Positions 5,851 to 6,227 of a stretch of 6,227 nucleotides of DNA are shown here, piece after piece. The DNA is taken from assembly GCA_015486505.1 (NCBI GenBank), contig WFRP01000344.1, positions 1-6,227 of the forward strand. Reading direction: 5' to 3'. The notes under the pieces are model-generated. The model was given only the letters and a program-made list of their open reading frames with translations, made no database searches and was not told the origin of the DNA. Both the position numbers and the translations under genes were made by a program. The stretch's first letter is position 1, and each line of letters starts with the position of its first letter. The stretch comes from Pseudomonadota bacterium. Its GTDB lineage: Bacteria; Desulfobacterota; Anaeroferrophillalia; Anaeroferrophillales; Tharpellaceae.

Positions 5851-5924
5851 GTAATGGAAGCTGTAAGTTTTAAGTTTTCGCGGAAGTTACAGAGGTCGGC
5901 CACTTATTTCCTTGAAGTGTCGGC

Positions 5925-5953
5925 TATATTGCATATAGAGAGGAATTTGTCAA
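5925..5953 (-). promoter_or_regulatory. Candidate sigma-70 promoter for gatC-mtnA
   Basis: A perfect -35 hexamer, TTGACA (5953-5948), is followed after 17 bases by AATATA (5930-5925), a weak -10; TATAGC at a 19-base spacing is an alternative. It points at gatC and sits about 85 bases before the start. The -35 is convincing, the -10 is not. Confidence 0.4.
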
Positions 5954-6076
5954 AAAAAGATTATTTTTTGGTTGACGGTTGCGGCAGGAATATGTTCAAT
6001 GTGTGAGGCTGCGGTTGTGAGCCGCATTAGTACCTTACAGGTTATTTTCTGCACTAAAAAACAAGATTTAATAATC

Positions 6077-6227
6077 AGAAAATGTTCTGATAAGAGTACT
6101 TATTTGCGACCAGCGGATTGCCCTTGGGGTACGGGTCGAAAAGGACCAATTGGGTTGCGGGGATTGTTCCCGCGTTAGCTTAAAGATTCAATCATGAGGA
6201 AACAGAGTGATGCATAGCGTAATTTTA
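6077..6227. repeat. Right copy of exact 151-bp terminal direct repeat
   Basis: Identical to bases 1-151. It contains element copy A again and, from ATG 6210, the first six codons of fabH, after which the window ends. It is best read as the same locus seen twice, making the non-redundant sequence 6,076 bp, and not as a second fabH gene. Confidence 0.95.

Larger units (their letters stand above)
5841..6076. other. Non-coding spacer upstream of gatC
   Basis: This 236-bp stretch, plus element copy A in the terminal repeat, would separate divergent gatC and fabH if the circular closure is real. It is AT-rich beside its neighbours and holds no convincing gene. It carries a candidate gatC promoter on the minus strand and a small hairpin (TGCGG 6010-6014 with CCGCA 6022-6026, 7-base loop) not followed by a T-run. 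I see no clear promoter reading right towards fabH. Confidence 0.6.

Noticed and set aside
5767..6178. Short plus-strand open frames across the gatC 5' end and the spacer
   Set aside because: They lack ribosome binding sites and recognisable composition, and overlap gatC or the repeat.

Overview
The window looks like chromosomal DNA from a Gram-negative bacterium, most likely a member of the Desulfobacterota (the former Deltaproteobacteria) or a close relative. It has an outer membrane (BamD and LptA domains), it uses the GatCAB amidotransferase route, and GatC ends in the FFRVPxVIE motif seen in that group. This placement is inferred from protein resemblance and was not tested by a search.

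There are five protein genes. From left to right they are fabH (+, fatty-acid initiation), an unassigned radical SAM protein (-), a lipoprotein that joins a BamD-type TPR domain to a C-terminal LptA domain (+), mtnA (-, methionine salvage) and gatC (-, tRNA-dependent amidation). gatC and mtnA overlap and form an operon reading leftward. Otherwise orientation alternates: fabH converges on the radical SAM gene, the radical SAM gene diverges from the BamD-LptA gene, and that gene converges on mtnA. The genes do not form one pathway. Two of the products concern the envelope (FabH and BamD-LptA).

The spacers are the most interesting part. A dispersed element of about 90 bp occurs in all of them: copy A before fabH, copy B just after fabH, copy C (inverted) before the radical SAM gene, and a 17-bp remnant D after the BamD-LptA gene. 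The three full copies align without gaps at about 72-74% identity. Their differences include compensatory base pairs in two predicted stems, so the element probably acts or spreads as a folded RNA or single-stranded DNA. I do not recognise it as a named RNA family. Remnant D is joined to a separate short tandem repeat that supplies the stop codon of mtnA.

The first and last 151 bases are identical and include the fabH start, so the contig closes on itself as a 6,076-bp circle. With housekeeping genes on board, an assembly overlap or a repeat-induced misjoin is more likely than a plasmid. Gene order across that junction (gatC diverging from fabH) should be treated as provisional.
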